Source of the DNA: Delphinapterus leucas
Lineage: Eukaryota > Chordata > Mammalia > Artiodactyla > Monodontidae
Direction of reading: 5' to 3'
DNA length: 64,000 bases
Assembly (NCBI RefSeq): GCF_002288925.2
Contig: NW_022098001.1
Coordinates: 609,496 to 673,495 of the forward strand
The notes beneath the pieces were generated by a model. It saw nothing but the letters and a program-made list of their open reading frames with translations. It was not told the DNA's origin and did not search any database. Position numbers and translations under genes: made by a program. Of the stretch, positions 49,411 to 60,650 are shown one piece after another (the first letter of the stretch is position 1; every line of letters begins with the position of its first letter).

Positions 49411-49689
49411 TTTAGTGCTTTTCTAGGTATGGCAAGACGCAAGAATCTGGGGTCTTTGAAATTCTTCCTTAGATATACATTTTAACCATCTAGGGGCTCA
49501 TATATCCAGTACACAGAATACTTCATCCTGAATTCCTTTCAGGGTGTACTTGTAGATCAGCACTTGCAGTAGCTAACGACTTGATCTTTGTAGAACCGGA
49601 ATGGTGAGCAACATTCTTTCCTTACAAATCTAAATCTTGGCTGGGGGATATGAGGTAAGATACAAAAAGTCCATTTTAAGTGATAGCAA

Positions 49690-50190
49690 TTGAAGGGGAG
49701 CAGAAGAGGCGACCTCAAAATATATCACTTTGGCATCTGGGTTATTTTGAGATGAAGGCAGTCAAGACCCAGCCGACTCAGGAAAAACTTTTACCTCTCC
49801 CTTAACTACCTAAAAGACTTGTAGACAGGAAGCCTAGACCAGAAAAAGAGCTATTACCAGAGGTAAATTTTTTTCCCAAAAGACCTATTTGTATAGCAGG
49901 GTGAACTTCTAATTACCAACCATCTGTTATTCCTATCATCTGTGAATTACCCTCCTCCCCTGTGAAGCCCCAGGCCCTTTCCCATTCCTTAGCTCAGGAA
50001 GGCATATAAGCCTCAATTGCCCAACTTGCCCTTGAGTCATATCTCTCGGACTCTTGCTTATACAAAATTAAATTTGTTTTCCTCCTGTTCATCTGTACGT
50101 CTGTCTGTCTGTATGTATGTATTTATAAAACAAGACTTTTCCTTCTCAAATATTAAACCACTCCAAATGGTGGAATTCTAAACTAGCAGA
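49690..50190 (+). mobile_element. ERV LTR remnant
   Basis: GACCTCAAAATATATCACTT near the start, a TATA-like GCATATAAGCCTCAATTGCC, then AAATTAAATTTGTTTTCCTC and CTGTTCATCTGT. This is the same LTR family as 46755-47290, on the opposite strand. Confidence 0.6.
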
Positions 50191-50248
50191 GGCCGAGCAA
50201 TGAAAGAGAAATTCATTTTTAACTATTTATATTCATTCACCTGGTAAT

Positions 50249-50647
50249 TGTAAGGCCAACTGGCCCGAGGCAGGGGAACGCAATCAGACTCACAGGTTGC
50301 ATCAGACCAAAACTTTCCGGACCACCCAGTTCCAGAAACTGACCCGGGGACTTTCCACCCGGCCCAGCCTTCCCGCCTTTCGAGGGGCGGGACTAACGGT
50401 CCCAAGACTGATGCAACCGGCACCAGATATTGCCACATACCCGAAGAGACCACCAAATAAGGAACAACCTGCGCCCTCCCGGATTCACCACACCCCTTTC
50501 CCTTCCTCCCCTATAAATTCTGCCCCAAACCTCGCCCGGGCGCGACTTCTCTGGCCCCTTTCTCTCGGACCAGTGAACCTCGCCCGGGAGCGCTCCCTAA
50601 TAAAGCTTGTTTAAGCTCTCCTCTGTTTCTTGGTGCCGTTCCTTACA
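50249..50647 (+). mobile_element. Solo LTR of an ERV1-type endogenous retrovirus
   Basis: 399 bp bounded by TGTAAGGCC and CCTTACA (inverted TGTAAGG termini), flanked by the 5-bp duplication GTAAT (50244-50248 and 50648-50652). It carries a TATA-like CCCTATAAATTCTGC, then AATAAAGCTTG as the polyadenylation signal near 50600, and is CpG-rich. No internal viral sequence exists on either side, so it arose by LTR-LTR recombination. ERV1 class is inferred from the overall layout. Confidence 0.88.
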
Positions 50648-50652
50648 GTAAT

Positions 50653-51689
50653 AGATTTAATATTTTTCTTCATTATTTTACCATAAAGTCAGAAGGTTTT
50701 TTTCATGTGCTAGTTGTAGAAGGAATGTAAGATATTCTTACTAGGAATAAAAGTGATTAGCCTCTATAGATGAGTTTGAGCACTCCTGTGTACATTTTGG
50801 CAGATGTAATGAAGCTCAGGAAGAGTTCTAGAAAACCTGGATGAGAAAAGAAACAAGTTCCTGGAGATTTTGAAAGCAGTGGCAATGTTCTCAGCCACAA
50901 CAATTAAAATATGATCTTAAGAGCAGCGTCAATCAGTCCCAAACTTCTAGCACAAGACTTGCAGTGCTAGATTCAGATGTTAATGCACTAGGCTTGTGGG
51001 TATGAGATATACTCAAATGTTGAGCCATCAGAGAAAGCCTCTAATGTGGCTATTACTGAATGATAATGAAAACAAATCCCTCCAAATAGCATTATTAAAT
51101 GCATTTTTTTTAGTCTGGAGGTAAATCCTTGAGGATATTGTTTAAAACCTACTTTTGAAAGGATCCAATGAAAGTGTTTCCACATAAGTAATGCAACCAC
51201 TGACCTGTGTTATTTAATGTGCTCTATCATAATTAATCTGAAATCCTTGCTCCCTTGATGGCTATGTAAACTCAACAGCAATGGAATAAAACAACTGGAA
51301 AATGAAACTCTCACTTTATTATTCACAAGCCGCATTCCATAGTTGTTATTCACAGATAAGCTTCTTCTGAGACCCAAAACAATTAAGTGTGCAGAAACTT
51401 AATTCTGCTGAGTATGTAACAGAAATAAATAATCTACCCCAGAAATGAGCAAAATCCTAATACGGGCTTGGCTGTTCATTTTCTTTACACTAAAGGCTGA
51501 ACCTTTTGCCCTTCAGCCTTCCAATCTACTAAATGAGAATGACTTGATGTACACAGTGTTCTGCACCTCAAACAGGACTTGACAGAATTCACTGTGAGCC
51601 CAGTAGATGGACACGTGCCTTTCAGATGCTGATGTTACAGACACAGTGGTTCCCCTGTCCTGTGCTGCCTTATCTCACTGGCCTGAGGG
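50653..51689. other. Unannotated
   Basis: No gene or repeat recognised. Confidence 0.35.
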
Positions 51690-51910
51690 CTCCAGGAGTG
51701 AGCTTTGGATTTGAACAAGATTTGGGATTTAAAATCTCTAGCAATTACCAGCTGTGTGACTTGGAAAACTTTATTTAGTCATCCCTGAGCCTCAATTTCT
51801 TCATCTTTAAAAAGAGGGTAATAATAGTGCACAGCTCCCTGGGTGACTGAGGGGAAAGAATAAGAGAATGTATGTAAAATATGTCATTCAGAGCCTGGCA
51901 TGTAGTACAC
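51690..51910 (+). repeat. MIR SINE remnant
   Basis: ACCAGCTGTGTGACTTGGAA, CTGAGCCTCAATTTCTTCAT and CAGAGCCTGGCATGTAGTAC match MIR in sense orientation. Confidence 0.88.
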
Positions 51911-52217
51911 CCTCAGAGCACATAAGCTGGATACTCCTCCCAGCACACGCGGGTTGGTTAGCCAAGCTTACTGCTCCTCCTGTGTGACTCATCTACGACT
52001 GCAAGCAGCTCTATCCCGCCACTCAGGATGCTTTGCTCCCCTCTCTCTTCCACACACCACTTGCTGTTCCCCAAATCATTGCTTACATCCTATTACTTCC
52101 AAGAATCTTGAGGTGGAGGGGCAGAGGCACCTGGAAGACTCACCTCTCTCTATCCCTGTGCATGCTTTGGGGCTTTGTGAATAAGATAGCAGGAACAAAG
52201 CAATAAACAAGTGGAGC

Positions 52218-52540
52218 CTGTAAAAATTTACTGAACAGAAATCTCAATTAAATAGAGTCGAGAGACCAGAAGGGGGAGCTCTCGTGCCCCGCGATGACTG
52301 CAAAGATCAACAGTTAGAAGAAGAACTCTTCTTCCTTGGCAAGGATTCAGCCAATGAAAAGCCATGGACTGTTTACTTCAGCCCTCCCAACTTCCTTTTC
52401 TCCACTATGAAAGGGTCCTCCTTCCTTGCTGCGTGGGGACTTGCATGTGTCTCTTCATGGTTGCAATTCTCTGCTGATCTGGAATAAATCCATCTTTGCT
52501 GGAGAAATATCTGGCCACCTCTTTATTTCAGGTCAACACG
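52218..52540 (+). mobile_element. Probable ERVL-type LTR
   Basis: Starts TGTAAAAATTTACTGAAC and ends near TTATTTCAGGTCAACA, with GGAATAAATCCATCTTTGCT as a polyadenylation region and CAATGAAAAGCCATGGACTG inside. No secure duplication. Confidence 0.45.
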
Positions 52541-52774
52541 TCCTAGAACAGGAAAGTGGAAGGAATCTTGAAGTTTCAATAAAACTGAAACTGCCACATC
52601 TAGTGGAACATCATGCTTCTTATTTCCTGAAGCTTTCCCAGATAGCACCTAGCTTTTGTTGTTCAAAATATCTCAGCAACTCTTTGCCACTGTAATTGTT
52701 TGTGTATCTATTTGATGTTATTTCTTGTATTTTCATTTGCTTTTGCCTTTTTACTCTCATCAAACTGAAGTTTT

Positions 52775-53002
52775 GGGACTTCCTTGGTGGTCCAGTGGTT
52801 AAGAATCTGTCTTCCAATGCAGGGGATGCAGGTTTGATCCCTGGTTGGGGAACTAAGATCCCACATGCCACGGGGCAACTAAGCCTGCATGTCGCAACTA
52901 CTGAGCCCACACGCCGCAACTACTGAGCCCACGCACCACAACTAGAGAGAAGTCCTCACACCATAATGAAGAGTCTGCAGCTGAAAATAAATATTTTTTT
53001 AA
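52775..53002 (+). mobile_element. CHR-related SINE
   Basis: GGGACTTCCTTGGTGGTCCA head, a local duplication of CGCAACTACTGAGCCCAC, and an A-rich tail. A 13-bp duplication AAACTGAAGTTTT is at 52762-52774 and 53003-53015. Confidence 0.95.
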
Positions 53003-53015
53003 AAACTGAAGTTTT

Positions 53016-53699
53016 TTAAGGTAGTGTACACTATTCAAGAAAAACTATGGCCTAGAATAATTTATTAGAATAATTTATATGCTTCTGCTATGTTCTTCCA
53101 AAGAAACTTGCAATTTCTCTACTAGAATAATTATCAACATTTTATTGCTATTGCTTAAGTTACCCAAATGTCTGCCTCCCCATCTTTCAAGGGCACATGT
53201 ACATGTGACTCATATCCACTCCTGAATCAGCTCTCACTGCACCTTGCATCTCTGCTTTACCTACTGCCGGAGCCATATTCAGCCTCATGCCAGTCCCCAT
53301 CTTCATCCCACCTTCCTTTCTTCTCCCAAGCACTAATGATCCCCAGCAGTAGGATTGGCCAGACCAGCTCTGAAAGTTTAGGAGTAGAAGATACCACAGA
53401 AGATAAACCAGCTTCAAATTTAAAGTGGGCTTTGGAGTCTCCCAAATGCCCATCTCCATAGGGAATTCTTTACTGGCCTTGACCCTTTGCAGTCTCTCCA
53501 GTACCGTTCATCTTAGGTGCCTATCTCCCCCCTCACCATCACCCTGCCGTTTATGTGTACATCTCCCAATTCCTCTGGGGTTTTTATTCAGAACAGTAGC
53601 ATTTTAACTTTACTCCTCCAACCATCCAGGTCTGTCTCTGCAGACCCAGAAAGTTATTAGCAGGCCCTGCTAAACAAAGAAGCATCTACTTTTTTGGGG
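53016..53699. other. Unannotated
   Basis: Pyrimidine-rich in places, with frames up to 97 codons on both strands (53168-53461) but no domain or motif. I do not call a gene. Confidence 0.35.
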
Positions 53700-54115
53700 G
53701 GTTTTCCAGCTTTATTGAGATATAACTGACATACATATAACTGTGTTTGGTGAGAACACTTAAGATTTACTCGCTTAGTAACTTTCAAGTATGTAATGCA
53801 GTGTTGTTAACTATAGTCACCGTGCTGTATATTAGATTCTCAGAACTTTTTCACCTTATAACTGATAATTTGTACCCTTTGACCAACATCTCCCCATTTC
53901 CCCTACCGATTCATCCCTTAGCAATCACCATTCTACTCTCTGTTTCTAGGAGTTTTTTTTTTTTTTTAAGATTCCAAACATAGGTGAGATCATACAGTAT
54001 TTGTCTTTCTCTGTCTGACTTTTTATTTTACTTAGCATAATGTCCTCAAGATCCATATAAGTTGTCACAAAGAACAGGATTTCCTTCTTTCTCATGGCTG
54101 AATATTTCACTGTAC
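53700..54115 (-). mobile_element. Old L1M 3' end, antisense
   Basis: CCAGCTTTATTGAGATATAA, TGTTAACTATAGTCACCGTG and CATGGCTGAATATTTCACTG are the complement of an L1M 3' end. Confidence 0.85.
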
Positions 54116-54310
54116 AACCAGTGAGGCCTCTGTATCCATGTGTTCCACATCTGGGAATTCAACTAACTGCAAATTTAAAATATCCAAAAAAATAATCATT
54201 CTAGAGTTCCAAAACACAAAACTCGAATTAGCTTTATGCTGGCAACTACTTACATAGCATTTACATTGTAAATGTTCCTTTCCAATCCATTCTTCAGACT
54301 ATTGCAAGAT

Positions 54311-54337
54311 TCACACATACATACACACACACACACC
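54311..54337. repeat. (CA)n microsatellite
   Basis: CACATACATACACACACACA type run. Confidence 0.85.
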
Positions 54338-54586
54338 AGCTTGAAGTGCTTCAGTCATACCCCACTGCTGCTTGCATGACTTGTCCATCACCTACACTCC
54401 ATCTTACCTTGTACCCTCCTACTCTCTACTGCTCTAGCCACAGTCATCTTCTTTCACTTCCCTAATGGGCTCATCGTCCCTCCTAGGACAGTTTTGCTAT
54501 TCCCTCCTCTTGGAATGTTACTTCCTCTGAAAACCTTATCCAACATTCCATATTAAGATGTATCACCGTTGTACTCTCATATATGC

Positions 54587-54800
54587 TTTTTTTTTTTTTT
54601 TTTTTTTTTTTCGGTACGCGGGCCTCTCCTTGCTGTGGCCTCTCCCGTTGCGGAGCACAGGCTCTGGACATGCAGGCTCAGTGGCCATGGCTCACGGGCC
54701 CAGCCGCGCCGCGGCATGTGGGATCCTCCCAGACCGGGGCACGAACCTGTGTCCCCTGCATCGGCAGGCGGACTCTCAACCACTGCGCCACCAGGGAAGC
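54587..54800 (-). mobile_element. Cetacean CHR-type SINE, antisense, nested in L2
   Basis: Long T-run, TCGGTACGCGGGCCTCTCC to CCACCAGGGAAGC. A second T-run follows directly at 54801, so the duplication seems to be GCTTTTTTTT-like. Confidence 0.93.
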
Positions 54801-55279
54801 TTTTTTTTTTTAAACAGCAATTATCACATTGTGGTCAATTAATTACTATTCACTTCCTCCTTAACAATGTAAGCATCTTGAGGTCAAGGACCCCATGGGC
54901 CTTGTTTATCAAGGTAACCTCAGCCCCTATGCTAAAAAGGCAGCCAGTATTAGCTGACTTTTGAATGAAAAAGGAATCTCTTTGCACTGTCCTCAACTGC
55001 TACTGAGAAAGAAAAGATTACTGGCATATCTCTTTCACCACTACTAGGACTAAGTAGAAAGCAAGTTAAATATTCACTTTTCTGTTGCAACAATTACTTC
55101 ATTGTTGAAAGTATACGGATTCTCAATGAAGTTACATTGTAGCTTGTCTAAAAAGATCTGGGGAGACCGTCTTCGGTTTTCCAGTATAAGATAGTATAAG
55201 ATAGAGAAGTGCATAACGGAGAGGACACTGTGTTGTGTGGTAGCCAGAAAATGGGCTTCTACCCTGAGCAATGTTGGGT

Positions 55280-55520
55280 CCTTAAAAGTGATTTAAGGAG
55301 ACGGTAAGCACTCAGGAGACAGCCAGGCTGCCTACAGTCACATCTGGATCTGCCGTTTACAGCTCTGTGACCACAGCAAGTTATTTAACGTCCCTAGGCC
55401 TCAGGTTCCTCATCTGTAAAATGAGATTAAAAACAGGATCTACTTCATAGGGTAGCTGTGGGGACTGAAGGATTTAGTATATGTAAAGCACGTAGGCCAG
55501 GGTAACAGGCATGTAATGGC
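55280..55520 (+). repeat. MIR SINE remnant
   Basis: ACATCTGGATCTGCCGTTTA, GCAAGTTATTTAACGTCCCT and TTCCTCATCTGTAAAATGAG are sense MIR. Confidence 0.9.
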
Positions 55521-55699
55521 AAGGATTACAATTTAATGGCTTGGGGCCATTGCTGTGCTTTGGCACTGTGCCACTCACTTTGTGTACAGTAAGCGTAGCC
55601 TGTAAGTTGAGTAGACTGAATGAGACACTTTTTATGAGCCTTTTGAGTTCCACCATTTCAATGATTCTAAGCAAACTAATTTAGGCCACAGGTGATGAC

Positions 55700-55820
55700 A
55701 ACTTGTGATTTTATTTTCATCTCTAGTTTGAAAATGAGAAAAATTGACACGCTGGGGAGTTGGACGACTTGTCCAAGGCTACACGAGAGGGCCAAGTCCC
55801 AGACCCAGAGGTTCTGAATG
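55700..55820 (-). repeat. MIR fragment
   Basis: GAAAATGAGAAAAATTGACA and GACTTGTCCAAGGCTACACG resemble the MIR core in reverse. Confidence 0.6.
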
Positions 55821-56154
55821 CAAGGCGGCTTTCTTAGTTCCAATTGCACTGCCTCTCTGCTATATCACCTAATAATTCTGCTCCCTCGTATCTGTACTGA
55901 TTTTTTCTCAAGGCCCTTCCTGTGTATTATCTCATTTGATGCTCACAACTCTTTTAGAAGAAACCTAATGGGAAGGCCATGCAGTAAAGTTCCAAGAGTC
56001 TGGGCTGGCCCATAGGCTCTGTGTGATTTACTGAATGGTTTTTTGTTTGTTTGTTTTGTTTTGTTACTGGGAAGCCACTTAACTGCTCTGATCTCAGTCT
56101 CCTCGATTGTAAAATAAAATAATTGGGCTAGACATTCCTTATTGTTTCTTCTGA

Positions 56155-56156
<2 letters not shown>

Positions 56157-56203
<47 letters not shown>
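56157..56203. repeat. (TA)n microsatellite
   Basis: About 23 uninterrupted TA units. Confidence 0.97.
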
Positions 56204-56206
<3 letters not shown>

Positions 56207-56503
56207 AGTCCTCAACTACATATTATCACTTCCTTAAATCATCAGTTAAGGATCAAGCCCTTCAGAATATTGCTTCCCAGGCAATATCACCAACTACCTA
56301 ATCAAACAGAACAAGAACTGACCCACTCCTATATGGATCCATTGTAAGGTGATTCCTTTGCTAGCGATGTGGACTTCAAGTCCAAACCATTCCTATTCTT
56401 TGACTCTGTACAACTAATATCGAGGCCCACACATTCTATTTGTAAAGATCAGTGGCTGATGAGAACAGCAATCTGCTGCCACATTCTAAAAATAGCCCTT
56501 GGG

Positions 56504-56853
56504 GGCTTCCCCGGTGGCACAGTGTTTAAGAATCCAATGCAGGGGAGACGGGTTCGAGCCCTGGTCCGGGAAGATCCCACATGCCACAGAGCAACTAAGC
56601 CCGTGCGACACAACTACTGAGCCTACGCTCTGGAGCCTGCGAGCCACAACTACTGAGGCCCGCAAGCCTAGAGGCCGTGCTCCACAAAAAGGTGGGTCAC
56701 TGCAATGAGAAAGAAGCCCGTGCACCGCAACAAAGAGTAGCCCCCACTTGACGCAACTAGAGAAAGCCCGCGTGCAGCAATGAAGACCCAACACAGCCAA
56801 AAATAAATAAGTAAATAAATTTATTTTTAAAATAAATAAATAAAAAATAAAAT
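56504..56853 (+). mobile_element. Long-form CHR-type SINE
   Basis: GGCTTCCCCGGTGGCACAGT head, GCACCGCAACAAAGAGTAGC body, AAATAAATAAGT tail. A 16-bp duplication AAAAATAGCCCTTGGG is at 56488-56503 and 56854-56869. Confidence 0.96.
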
Positions 56854-57169
56854 AAAAATAGCCCTTGGGAAAGAAAAAGCCTGCCCTGAAATTTTAAGAT
56901 TTACCACAAGAGGGCAGGGCTGATTCAATCCTGGGCACCTCGTCTTTCTTTTTCTTCTCTTTTTCTCTCTTTTTTTTTAAGGTGTTTAGCAGGGTACACA
57001 GATGCAGTGACGAAGATAGCATAAAGTGGTAAAAAGTTTTTTTTCAAAAATATCATGTTCCTTTTGCAAGAATCATGAAAATGTTCATATGCTTCAATCT
57101 GTAATTCATCTTACTGAAATGTTTCCATAAAGTTGGAGTCCTAAAGAAATAAAAAGAAATACACCAGAA

Positions 57170-57440
57170 AATGGTCTTTGTAACATTTCCTACACTATCT
57201 TTTCAAAGTGGAAATAATCTAACTTTCTAACATTGTAGACTTAATTAATGAAATAAATGGTGTATCAAGCTAGTGGAATACACTGCAGCTCTTTTATGAA
57301 TATTTAGAAGATTGGGTAGCAAGGTATTAACATACTTATGCTATATTAAGTGAAAAAGCAAAGAATATAAAATTTAATTTATTCTGTATTGAAGGTATGT
57401 AAAAATCATGATTGCATATTCAGTGGGACCAGAATGAGGC
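57170..57440 (+). repeat. Ancient L1M 3' remnant
   Basis: TAGTGGAATACACTGCAGCT, ATATTAAGTGAAAAAGCAAA and TGGGACCAGAATGAGG follow the usual order of old L1M 3' ends. Confidence 0.5.
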
Positions 57441-58439
57441 ATAGAAAAATGAGAATCATACTTTTTTTAGGAAGGTAGAATTATAGGTAATTTCTTATTT
57501 GCGATGTTATCTTTACAGTGTTATATATAGGATTTATTTTAATCCCTTTGTCTGTAACAGAATCAGTGTTGAATGTTGCACATTTTTAGGGTTTTCTTCA
57601 AGACCTTTTCAGCTGAACTGCCAGGTATGGCAGACACTGCTACTTTCTACTCAATCTCCATTCTTCCCTCCATCTTCATTAACCAAACCCACAGACTGGT
57701 CACAAAGAGCCCTGTTAAATATGCTCACCGTCCCCAGAATCTTTGCAACTAGAAACAACCATGTATCCCAGTTCTGGAAAATAAGATGTAAGCAGAGGTC
57801 ACTGCTTACATTGAGTTGAGGCTTCTGGGACAAGTCTTTAAAAAGCAACAGCCTCTGCTGGAATCCATCTTTTGTCCTTGTCCTTTGCCCCTAGCTTCCC
57901 CCAGTTCCCCCAGTTCTAGTCGAGGATGCAGATGCTATGGCAGTAGGCAGAGCAGCCATTTTGTAGCCATGAGGATGAAAGAGACATGAAAAGGATAATG
58001 AAGCAGGAAGACAGAGGGAGCCCAGGTCTCTAGTGGTGTCATGGAGCTGTCCTGCCTGTCCTGGACAATGGCCTCTGGACATGTTGTGCGAGCAACTTGA
58101 ACACATTTGGGTAAGCCACTACAGTCAAGAGCACTACATGCGGCCAAGCAAAACCATAATTGATATACCATGAAAGGAAACTACAGAAATATGAAAGTTA
58201 TCCCAGTAACGTGAAGAGTACCACGATCAGCTTAAAGGACAGCAATGCACATGCAAGAAGGGTTGGAAGGGTATTTCTGGGAGACACCCCTCAAGGACCC
58301 TCTTTATAAAGTACAGCTACCAGAAGACCTTTATTTCACATTATGAACTGAGGCTGCAGAATTTAAAATTTTTAAGATCTCAGAGAAGCTTCCTCCTTTG
58401 ATTCAAATCTGGCCTGGTGCCAATTTTTCCATTTTTGGT
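57441..58439. other. Unannotated
   Basis: The part 57600-58170 looks repeat-like (TGGCAGACACTGCTACTTTC; CAGAGCAGCCATTTTGTAGC) but I cannot name the family. No gene recognised. Confidence 0.35.
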
Positions 58440-59060
58440 GTAGTAGAAAAAGTGTGCCCCTTTAAAAAATCCACTCCTAGATTTATAGTTGCACAAACAC
58501 TCAAGCTACATTTAAAATAATGCTCCTTACAGTATTGTTATAATAACAAAAAAGCAACATTTAAATGTCCAATAAGGGAGTAAATAAATTATGGTATTAT
58601 ATACCCAAGCTTCGGGATAGTATACAACTTTTTGTAAGTTCTGACCTGTAGATACCTCTAAGGTTCATTGTTAACTTTAGAGAGCAAGTAGCCAAAATAT
58701 GATCCCATTTATTGAAAATAAAAATAAATATATTAGGGCTTCCCTGGTGGCGCAGTGGTTGAGAGTCCGCCTGCCGATGCAGGGGACACAGGTTCGTGCC
58801 CCGGTCTGGGAAGATCCCACATGCCGCGGAGCGGCTGGGCCCGTGGGCCATGGCTGCTGAGCCTGCGCGTCTGGAGCCTGTGCTCCTCAACGGGATAGGC
58901 CGCAACAGTGAGAGGCCCGCGTAAGGCAAATAAATAAATAAATAAATTAGATATGTCTATTAAAAAGCATAAAAAGAAGACTTAAATTATTCACCATCCA
59001 CAGTGGTTACCTCTGAGCTCTGTTTGCATTTCTATAGTTTGATTATGTACAGTTGAGACT
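58440..59060 (+). repeat. Ancient L1M 3' remnant split by a SINE
   Basis: AATGTCCAATAAGGGAGTAA, AATTATGGTATTATATACCC, then beyond the SINE CACAGTGGTTACCTCTGAGC match the typical L1M 3' order. Confidence 0.6.
58736..58935 (+). mobile_element. Cetacean CHR-type SINE
   Basis: GGCTTCCCTGGTGGCGCAGT to GAGAGGCCCGCGTAAGGC with an AAATAAATAAAT tail. The duplication is A/T-rich and imperfect: AAATAAATATATTAG (58721-58735) and AAATAAATAAATTAG (58936-58950). Confidence 0.93.
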
Positions 59061-59884
59061 TGTACGGTTCAAGTCGTTTTCCTAGATACCTTCTGCACTC
59101 CCCTCAAATGAGCCTGTTTTGATAGTGTTTTCACCCACTTTGTTAAATATAAACACATTGTATATATTTATATAAAACTTGGTTTTGAACATGATGTCTT
59201 TGAGAAACATTTTTGAAAAGGGGAAAGCGTGTTTGTATCTGAAAAGCAAGTAATCTAAAAAGTGGTGTGGATTTCAATAAAAACCACTGGAGCAAATACT
59301 CTTTGCTGCTGTAGTCCTTATCCCCTAGTAGAAATTCTGGCATAGAAGCTGGGTTGCAACACCATCCCTGAGCCTGAGCAGTCACCTCCCCGCATCTCCA
59401 AAGGAAGACACTGGGTTAGGTTTTTTGCAGACTGCCTCTTATGTAGAAGGGGAGGTTGCTAGCTGAGGTCCTTGACACACTAGCTGAGTCTGCAGCAGCC
59501 AAGGTAATGAGATGCTGATCCATCCCCCTGAGCAGTGTGTCTCCATCAGCCTTCCCTCCCCAGTGCCTCGCTGCCTGCTTCAACAATCAAGGAAATCAAC
59601 GCAAGTGTTGCACTAACCTTGCGTGTTTTGCGTCATTAGTAATTTCTCTCAGTATTGCCTACCCTTTGAATCCTGAACCCAGGAGTTTTATGATTAACCT
59701 TGACTCAGAATAATACATCAGTGCAAATGTCCTATGATATTACTGATTATTTAGGGATAGAGGGAGGGAAGAAGGGACAGACAGACTCCAGTATAATATA
59801 GATGCAGGTTCAAATCCAGACTCTGCTGCTTAACGCCTATGGTCATCAGGCAACTTAATCCCTTCATTTCCATATCTGTTAAGT
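59061..59884. other. Unannotated
   Basis: No gene recognised; the 80-codon frame at 59143-59385 has no motif. A MIR-like scrap may lie at 59805-59880. Confidence 0.35.
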
Positions 59885-60346
59885 GTGATATGGTGCGCTG
59901 AAAGGTGCTGCCCCCACAAAGAGATCCATGTCTTAATCCCTGGACTTAACATTTGTTATTTATATGGCAAAATCTTTGCAGATATGATTAAGTTAAGGAT
60001 TGTGAGATGGGCTCTAAATGCAATCACATATATCCTTATAAGAGAGAGGCCAGGGAGATTTGACACAGAAGAGGAAAAGACATTGTGACCGCAAAGGTAG
60101 AGCTTGGATGACGTATCCACAAGTCAATGAATGCCAGCGACCACCAGAAGCTAGAAAAGGAAAGGCATGGATTCTCCCTCAGAGCCTCCTGAGGGAGTAT
60201 TGCTAGTTCTACTGACACTGTGATTTCGGCTCAGTGAAACTGATTTCGGGCATCTGGCCTCTAGAACTTTGAGGGAATAGATTTCTGTTGTTTCAAGCCA
60301 TCAAGTTTGTGGTAATTTTTGATAGCAGCCATAGGAAACTGATACA
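59885..60346 (+). mobile_element. MLT1-type MaLR LTR
   Basis: ATATGATTAAGTTAAGGATT, TCCTTATAAGAGAGAGGCCA, ACACAGAAGAGGAAAAGACA, CCACCAGAAGCTAGAAAAGG, TTCGGCTCAGTGAAACTGAT and AGTTTGTGGTAATTTTTGAT give a full-length MLT1 LTR. Confidence 0.9.
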
Positions 60347-60450
60347 GCAGAGGACATGACAGTTATCTTGTAGAGTGGCTGTGAGCATTTGTGATTATCT
60401 ATGCAAAGTTTGCTGAACAGTGATGATCACATAGTAATCAATAAACTGTA

Positions 60451-60650
60451 TTTTTTTTTTTTTTTTTTTTTTTTGCGGTACTTGGCCCTCTCACCGTTGT
60501 GGCCTCTCCCGCTGCGGAGCACAGGCTCCGGACGCGCAGGCTCAGCGGCCATGGCTCACGGGCCCAGCCAATCCTCCCGGACCGGGGCACGAACCCGTGT
60601 CCCCTGCATTGGCAGGCGGACTCTCAACCACTGCGCCACCAGGGAAGCCC
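60451..60650 (-). mobile_element. Cetacean CHR-type SINE, antisense, internal deletion
   Basis: T-run, GCGGTACTTGGCCCTCTCAC to CCACCAGGGAAGCCC. About 17 bp normally between GGGCCCAGCC and ATCCTCCCGG (the GCTCCGCGGCATGTGGG part) are missing. Confidence 0.95.

Larger units (their letters stand above)
54310..54960 (+). repeat. L2 LINE 3' region split by a SINE
   Basis: TACTGCTCTAGCCACAGTCA, ATTCCCTCCTCTTGGAATGT, then beyond the SINE AATGTAAGCATCTTGAGGTC and AAGGACCCCATGGGC follow L2 order. Confidence 0.7.

Noticed and set aside
53168..53461. Overlapping 90-97 codon frames on both strands
   Set aside because: No domain, no repeat and no splice-site context; both strands being open suggests low stop density by chance.
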